Shown piece by piece: positions 26,901 to 35,900 of a stretch of 64,000 nucleotides of DNA. Source of the stretch: Siphonodentalium dalli (taxonomy: Eukaryota > Mollusca > Scaphopoda > Gadilida > Siphonodentaliidae); assembly GCA_032622095.1 (NCBI GenBank), contig CP136064.1, positions 251,040,484 to 251,104,483 of the forward strand, in the 5' to 3' direction. The notes beneath the pieces are model-generated. The model had not been told where the DNA came from, did no database searches, and saw nothing but the letters and a program-made list of their open reading frames with translations. How positions within the stretch are numbered: position 1 is the first letter of the stretch; the number at the start of each line of letters is the position of its first letter. A program made the position numbers and the translations under genes.

Positions 26901-29900
26901 AATCGAAATGACATTTTTCCTTGATGGAGAGTGCTAACAAGATAGAGTTCTCCCTCTTGCTATGCTCCGAATACCCCTGAAGTTTCTGTTCTAAAAATGA
27001 TATTTTTAAAAATATAATATATATTTCCTTAAAGAAAGCCTGAACACTGAACTATATGGATATATGTCCTGCGTTGTAAACCATAGTAGAAAGGGGTTAA
27101 CTTTTTGGTTGCCTACCATTGGCTTGCTCGGAATCAGTCACGCATGCGCAGTCCCAATATAACTCACTTACAGATTGAATTCGTCAGTTTATTTTCAACT
27201 CAATCATAAGATTGGCGAGTTGCGGGGTTGGGAATGGCACCGCCATGGGAGGGCCCTATGATAGTTCAGTGTTCAGGCTTTCTTTAAGGAAATATATATT
27301 ATATTTTTAAAAATATCATATTTCCGCCAAAGGAAGCCTTTCACACTGAACTATATGGATTAGAATGCAAGCCCAGGAGGAGGCACGAGCAATAAAATTA
27401 ATAGCCAAATTTTTTAGGGAATGCACTCTTCTAAAACAGATTGTACCTAAATATGAACTCTTTAATGTATCTGTTATGATTAGTTACGTGAAATAACTCA
27501 TATAATTAGAGTGCCATATTGCTCAAACATGTACCTCCCCCCCTTGTTTTTGGAAGCAACATCCCAGGTGGTGCCATTCAATTCAGAATTGCGAGCGAAC
27601 CGAGCAATTCTCTTTTCTTCATCCGTCAGTTCTAAGAGCCCAGCCGATTTGAGATGCGAGGAGACTAACTCCCTCTCCGCCTTAGCGACATAACGACCTG
27701 CACTGGAGGAGGCCCACTCCGAAGATGGCAAGACAACCAACATTAAGAGTTAACTAACTGCTGTTCGCCAATGCAATTGGCAGAGAACCTGATGCCCAAT
27801 TTGTGGCGGCACAGGGATCAAATGGAGAGCCCATTAGCCTAAATGGGTTAGACAACTATAAGCGAGTCAAGCCATCGGATCAGAGGGAGCCCCCACCATC
27901 GCATGCTGCAGGTGGTCATGCCCAAGCTAATATCCTGGCCAAGCTGGAGGGTGGGGAGAGGTCATTTTTCTCCAATCCCTTCATGGAGGAGTGGCAGGCA
28001 AGGCCGCTTTTTGTCATTAAGACGAGCGTGGCCAGCGGGACGCGGCGCTTTACCTCATGGGTACGGCCCCTGCCCTACGCTTAAGCTGCCAGAGGCCCAT
28101 CTGCCGGTGTCGATTTGTAGGCATGCGATTTGGCAGCTTTAGCGCCCAGAACCGCTGGTGTTTGGTGGGGGACAAATGTCCTGGAGGTCCCAAGTACCCC
28201 GTCTTCTCCACCAGACGTTTCCCCACAAACTGATTGTACCGCCAAGGCGTAATCGGAGGAGCGTGAACTGGTCCTGCCCTTAGAACAGTTATCACACGTT
28301 CACATGTCTCTGAGGTACCTATGTATCACAATATACACATTGCGTATATATATATATAAAATGATATAATATATATATCCGGGGATATATATATTAAGTT
28401 TTCCTCATGAGACCATGTCAGAAGGCCCTACCAAAGCTGCGCCCATCAATCCAATGGTCGGAGCCAGATCACAGCTCCCTGTCATGATCCAACGTATCAC
28501 TAAATATAGATATATAACCCCACAGAGAACATGTCGCATGTCTCTGAGGTACCTATGTATCACAAGATATCATTGCAGAAACCAGGTGATACAAATCTTT
28601 CGCATATATAGATATATAAAATGATATAATAGATATATCATGGTGATATATAAGTCATCATGAGATCATGTCATAAGACCCTACCAAAGCTGCGCCCAAC
28701 AATCCAATGGTCGGAGCCAGAGCAGAGATCCCTGGCACAATCAAATGTATCATTAAAGATATATATATAGCCCCTCAGAGAACATGACTAACAGCCATGA
28801 GCATCGGGAGCGCATGGCCGAACACCGAAGGTGACCAGAGCATCCAATGAGAAAGCAAACCGCTACTCTCAGGTGCCAAATAATTATGTCGGTACGATTA
28901 TTAATTTTGGAGAAATTTCCCAACGATCACCATCCTTTGGAATGGAGATAGACAGCAAAATGTGCAATCACAAGTATTATGTTCAGCCTAAATCCACACA
29001 CATTACTATTATTAGGCCATCACGACCACTAGGCACCTGAGAGCAGTCCACATTCCCAGCGGAATACCCACCGCGATCCGATTCTAAGAAATGAAGGTGC
29101 GCCTTCTACAACCAAAATCAGTTCAAATGATGTACAATGTAGTCAGATGATAAACACAGGTAAATTTTCACGGTCACCATACGGAATATTCAGGTCTGAG
29201 CCTCTGCCCCCCCCCCCAAACATGCAGCAGAACGACCTAGATGTGTGATAGGTCGGTTAGTCTGAAGCATGCAGCAAACTAGGGGAAGACCCGCTCTAAA
29301 AATGGCTCCCCTAGGAAGGAAACGAATGAAATTATCATCCTCCTAGTAAAGGATACACATCCCTTTTATAATGTTGTTTTATTTTAATTTGAAGAGCCAA
29401 GATAGAGAGGAACTCCCCCTACCTAAGTGGTCCTGCTTAAGGCATGTTTAAGGAAGAGAGGACAAATCCAGCATAGACCGAAATGCGCAGAGTTGGCAGC
29501 ATGGTTTCAGGCCCTTACGATCGGGCATCTGGTGCCATGGGGATGGGATCCACTCGTACGGGGTGGTCCCCTGCCTGTGTCTTAGGAAAGGTCGGTAATG
29601 CTGGTCAATGAGCTTCCTAGAAAGCTTAGCTGGACAGCGCAAACATCTTTGCCTGTTTTATTGTCTATGTGCCAGATAATCAAATTGATATGGGCAATAG
29701 AAGTATGAAGAGCCATGCGGATGGACTCTTGTCGGAAAGGCTATTGGCAGTGGTCGTGGGACACATGACAATATAAATGCTTTCCATGTAAATATGCTTC
29801 ATTCGTGTGTGAAGTCTATTCGCCATATCAACTGTATAAAAGGTCGGGACACGTATATATTTGAAAATTCATTGAGACTCCAGCTAGTCCATCAATACCC

Positions 29901-32900
29901 TCAAAACACCTACCATGCCCTTTATGAACAATGCATGCTGTATTGGATGTACAGCCTGTTCTTGTACCTAGCTCACATTTGATATGGTTACTTGCCATAA
30001 ATAATGTCTCCCCCCACCTTCCTCGTCTTGGAATACCACTGCTATTATATCGTTATTCATTGGGGAACGTCATCCAGGCCACGGTCGCCAGTTATTGACA
30101 GTGGGCCAGTTAACTGGAGGGGTCAAGTAACCACGATTCTAAATACCTGTCAGGCTGGAATCATTCTCATAATTGAATCAAGAAGGGGAAAGTTTTTTAA
30201 TCCAAATTATCTTCAAATATATTTGTAGATAGTGAAACCATGATTAAACACCGTCAGAGTGACGATAAGCTTCTTTCCTTACTCTAGAGAATGCAAACCG
30301 GAGCACCCATGATTTGTAATTTTGTGTCCCAATTAGAGCCATATCCCGAATCGTAGCAACCCAACCCCCACCGCTTCTTTTCGGTAAACCTGAACAGAAA
30401 GGATAGAAATTATGTTTGTATTCCGGAAGGAGACACCATTTAGTTGAGAAACAACCCAGCAATTTTGAAAGGATGGGTTAATTTTGGATACAATTCAGAA
30501 TAATAACTAAAATCTGGAATTGAGACAATAGTGAAACTGTCATCACGACTAATTTTAGTGTTATGCTTGCAATCATTAAATGCTAGCAGTTCAAAATTCG
30601 ACAGTGAAGTTGAAGTACTGTACGAGAATCGAATCATGTACCGGGAACTCAACAGAATTATGACTCTTGTCAGATGTCAATCCCTGTCTGAAATTAATGA
30701 CACTAACGAATCTTAGTACCACGACAGTCGTTATTTTTCTGATATTGATAAACTGTAGTCAACTTCAAGCGTCGACAAACACATCTAGATCATAGGAGAC
30801 ATGTGTGACAGTATTGAAACAGAAAACACAAAGTATTTTGTGAAAGCATGTTGTTTTGATGAGTTCTAGTGACTCCAGTAGTGTTCTTTAACATGCACAC
30901 ACCTAGGTGTGTACATGGGTCAGCCATTAAGTTTTAATTGTCCACACCCGATCGCACAGCGTAGTGCACCCACGACAACATACCTGAACAAGTGTTGTAA
31001 TGGGGAAAGTCGGCATTTGCATTCAGATTTTATTCAGTAATGGGAATGGGACTTTTTAGCCTGACAAACTTGGTATCGGACCGAGTTCTGATTTCTGTCA
31101 GAATACCCTGACCAGGGTGCGATCCCCGGTCCGCTAGCACATGGCTGAGATTGTTACATTGAAGTTGATGCTCCGTTACGAGAATCAAACCATGAACAGA
31201 ATTATAACACTTGTCAAATATCAATCTCTGTCAATTTATTAAAGTAATAATGACACTACTGTTATTCTTAGGTACCTGTTTTTTACATTGATAAACCAAG
31301 ATGTAATCAACTTTAAGTTCAAATGTGAACAAAACATCTGGATCAGTTGTATTGAACCATAAAACAACAAAGTATTATGTGAAAGAATGTTGTTCATAAC
31401 ATTATGATAGATAGCGTCAGTAGCGATGGTAATTATTGCTAAATAAATGTCCACGCGTAAATAAATTCCTACGAAATTAGGAGACTTCCGGTCGCGAATC
31501 ACGTGGCATTTTTTATATCTGACAAATTCTATCATACCTTATAGGTGCTATAATAATTACATAGATGTATTGCTCACAATAATCTATGCGCCTCGTAAGG
31601 CCTTGAAATGGCGGCTGATTATGTCAAAATGTCGATTTTCATATTCGATCAATTTTAAGTCCGCCGCCTGTTCGAAAACACGGACAATTGTATGTTTGAA
31701 GCGAAACGGTCCGTGAATTCGAAACAATAATTCTAAAAACGAATGCGTAGGCGACCAGTAATTATTGTATCGATAAATTGAATTTGTTGTCTAGTTGTTA
31801 AACGACAAATTCGGAACAATACTCCCTTTAGACTTCCGTTCGGTTTCGTAGCAGAAAATAAACTGACGAATTCAATCTGTAAGTGAGTTATATTGGGACT
31901 GCGCATGCATGACTGATTCCGAGCAAGCCAATGGTAGGCGACCAAACAGTTAACCCCTTCTACTATGGTTTACAAACGCAGGACATATATCCATATAGTT
32001 CAGTGTGAAAGGCTTCCTTTGGCGGAAATATAGTCCGTAAAACTGTCCCAAACGGTTGTATGTTTTATACAAGATAAAATCAACATAAAATCAATAATAA
32101 TTTAATAGAAGTATTTCTGGACAGGTGTCTTCGATTCATATTTATTATCGTATACTCAGGAAACTATATAAAACTTGTTAGGAAGAGATAGACCACCTTT
32201 AACCCTTTACCCAACAAACCGGCCAAAACCGGCCAAATAAAGCTTCAACAGCCTAAAATATCTTCGGTCTGTCTCAATATAACCATACACATATGGATAT
32301 CATTGGAACCGGCTCCTTGACCACATTGTGATAGTTACAGTTATGCCCTGTGCCAATGCATTCTCTTATATATGCGAGTCGACCATAGGTCGCCTCGCAT
32401 ATATAAGAGAATGCATTGGCCTAAAAAAAATCTTTTTTTAACACTTTTTACCATTTTTTCTTACATTCTTTAACAATTTTATAATTTTTAATGTGTTAAG
32501 CCAATGCATTCTCTTATATATGCGAGGCGACCTATGGTCGACTCGCATATATAAGAGAATGCATTGGCACAGGGCCCTTGTTGGGTAAAGGATTAAACAG
32601 CTTGATTTGACACCTCAAGCATCAGTATTATAGAGGTAACATTTAGTATCAGAGATTTAGAGGTAACATTTATTAAAATGTCTTGGATGGCGCAATAGCA
32701 GTGATTATTGGAAATAGAAATATGCTGAGAGAACTTGTAGGTAACAACAGTATGTTAATTTGTAAAACTTATTGTTCAAATATGTTAACCCTTCAATGAC
32801 TGGAGGTTCCTGAAATTTTGTGAAAACCCTGTACGAATACATTCTCTTATACATGTGAGTCTCCTATAGGAAGCCTTGCCTATATTAGAGAATACATTGG

Positions 32901-35900
32901 CCTAACAATATTTACCTAGTCGTTGTAAGCCAGTGCATTCTCTTTTATAGGTGAGGCTCCCTATGGGAGACTCGCAAATATAAGAGAATGCACTGGCATA
33001 TGATTTTTAATGCTGCACCAGCACAGCTCCCATCATGAAAGGGTTAGTATGTATAACTTATTGTTCAAATCTGTAAATCTGAGAGTAACGGTTTGTTTTA
33101 TTCCTTAAATATTCTTGAATATGAAAATAATTGTTTTAATTTATTATAGTATTTACAACTATGGCTTTTCAGGTACTAGTGTTGAAGTTGAAGAATTCGG
33201 ACTGCCACCAAATATAGAAGTTCATATGGCGAACCTCTCCCAGCTGTACCTCCGACCAGACCAGGATATTATACTTCCTGCTGGTGTGTATCTAATATAT
33301 GTCTAATAATTAGGCCACTAAGGGTTCCCTGGTTCAAAGCTGCAAATAGTGTGACTGTCATTCGCCGAATGTGGTCCCAGATGGTGAATTTAGTCACAGT
33401 GGCTAGCATCGCCAAATTCACACTCTGGGGACCTCATTCTGCTTAGGCCTCAACTGCTATGGGAGACCTAGGATCAGATTGATGTTTCCCAGTTGAGTTG
33501 AAGTTGGTGATGTCGGTTGGTATGCTTTATGTCCACCCATTAGTCACCTTGATTATGTATTTTATCTTCTGCAAATTAAGGGTATATAAACTCAAGACAA
33601 GGGAAAGAGTAACTAAAAACAATGTTAATTTGAGACTATAGATACTTCCCAAATGCAGAATGCGTTCCCCAGAGGGTGAATTGGGTTATGCTTGATAGCG
33701 GCACTAAATTCACCCTGCAAATGACAGACACACTATTTGCAGGCTTTTCCTGGTTGCTCAATCAGAAGGGCACATAGTCCATCAGGCCATCATAATGCAT
33801 CCAGCGATGACGAAATTGGTTCAATTCTTAATAGCTATAGACTTGTGAACCACACACGGGCAGGGTCCACACAGACAAACAAATTTAATCAGCCAATTTT
33901 TGGCTATTTGTTAACCCTTTCATTACAGCAGCTATGCTGATTAAGCATTAGAGATACTTTGCCAGTGCATTATCTCCTATATGTGAGTCTCCCACAGGGA
34001 GCCTGGCATATGTAAGATAATTCACTGGCACAGGGTTTTCACAAAAATTCAGGAACCTCATGTCATGGAAGGGTTAAAATCTTTGGTCTAATTGAAAAAC
34101 CAAATTCATTGAGGAAACTGAAACTAAAAACATTAATAAATTTAATTTTGAAATGAGAAAAATAACACTGAGATAGGCAAATTTTTAATATGATCAATCA
34201 ATTAAAGTTTATTGTCTAATAAAATCATAGTTTGTCTTATAAACCAACATAAATATGCAAGGATTTGGTTATTGATTGGCACGATGTTATAGTGCAGTAA
34301 AGTATCAAGCTCACCTTACAGAATCCGATTTCTCTATTCAGATATTCACTTTCAGTTAACTCTTAACCCTTTACCCAACAGAAGGGCCCTGTGCCAATGC
34401 ATTCTCTTATATATGCGAGTCGACCATAGGTCGCCTCGCATATATAAGAGAATGCATTGGCTTAACACATTAAAAATTATAAAATTGTTAAAGAATGTAA
34501 GAAAAAATGGTAAAAAGTGTTAAAAAAAGATTTTTTTTAGGCCAATGCATTCTCTTATATATGCGAGGCGACCTATGGTCGACTCGCATATATAAGAGAA
34601 TGCATTGGCACAGGGCATAACTGTAACCATCACAATGTGGTCAATGAGCCGGTTCCAATGATATCCATATTTGTATGGTTTTATTGAGACAGACCGAAGA
34701 TATTTTAGGCTGTTGAAGCTTTATTTGGCCGGTTTTGGCCGGTTTGTTGGGTAAAGGGTTAAAGTAGTTATTTTTCAAATATTAAACCGTCATTCTTATG
34801 TATTAATGAAATGCAAGATGTAAATATTTACAGTGAATCGTAGATCAGACGATGCTATCTATGGAGTGGTATGGTGGATTTCTTTGAGATTTTCTGCGAT
34901 GTTAGTTGAATGTTACATTCCCACAGTTGGCATAGCACCTGAGTACTAACTTATCAGTTTCACCCACCGAACAAGTCCACAGCATGTCTTTAATATTTAC
35001 TGAATGTACTCTCCCATTCAATTATAAATGTACTAGTATACATTGGAATGGTCTATTATTCATTCAATAAATATAATCAGACAGCAGACAGACACACAGA
35101 TAATGCAAGTCCACAAGGATTTCTGTTCATTGGTGGGAAATATTCATTTAAGAAGTTGATAATTATTGTTGAATTTATCGTCTCAACATTTCTTAAGGTA
35201 ACTACTCCTAAATGAGTGTTCAACCCTTTCATGACTAGAACTTCATGAAATTTAGCAAAAACCCTGTGCCACTGCATTCTCTTAGAGCCTCGCATATATA
35301 AGAGAATGTATTGGCCTAACACTTTTGATCCTGATATTGTAAGCAAGTTCATTCTCTTATATATGCGAGGCTCCCTATGGAAGACTCAGAAAATGCACTG
35401 GCACAGTATCTTTAATGCTGCACCAGCGCAGCTCCCGTCATGAAAATAATCAGAGGGATAATAATATGTCTTGTTTCATTCTGTGATGTAGATGAGGAAG
35501 ATGAAGAGAATATTGATGAAGCCGAGCTTCGAATTGATATCGAAGAAGATATTTCAAACAGTGCGGCTACAGACAGCAGGAGCGAAGGGGGTGAAAACCA
35601 GCAGCAATGTCTTCCAGATCCTAGTAAGTCGTCGAAGAAAGTTTGAGCTGATTTATAAGTGTGTGAAGGATAATGTCAATATTCTGAGATAATTTAAAAA
35701 AAAAGCTTATTTCAGTTATTTAAGGATGGTCTTTCTCTTCCTATAACAAGTTTATATAGTTTCCTGGGTATAAAATAATAAATATGAATCGAAGACCCCT
35801 CCCTGGAAACGCATCTATCAATAAATATTGATTTTATTTCAAGTGCTCTAGTATAATATACCTACTATCAATTTGTGAGAGTTTACAGCTCGCGTTCATT

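Larger units (their letters stand above)
27318..32031. mobile_element. 4.7-kb inverted-repeat element (family D, long form), intron 18
   Basis: A 43-bp terminal sequence starting ATATTTCCGCCAAAGG at 27318-27360 recurs as its reverse complement at 31989-32031. The right end continues with about 140 bp that matches the neighbouring family D MITE. The interior has only short frames (for example 27803-28084 plus, 27498-27743 and 29448-29642 minus) whose products I do not recognise, so it looks non-autonomous or decayed. The transposon class is not determined. Confidence 0.7.

Noticed and set aside
27803-28084. 93-codon plus-strand frame inside the family D element
   Set aside because: No recognisable transposase, capsid or polymerase motif; kept only as part of the mobile element.
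31090-31140. B-box-like GGTGCGATCCCCGG, suggesting a tRNA or tRNA-derived SINE
   Set aside because: No A box at the right distance and no cloverleaf could be drawn.
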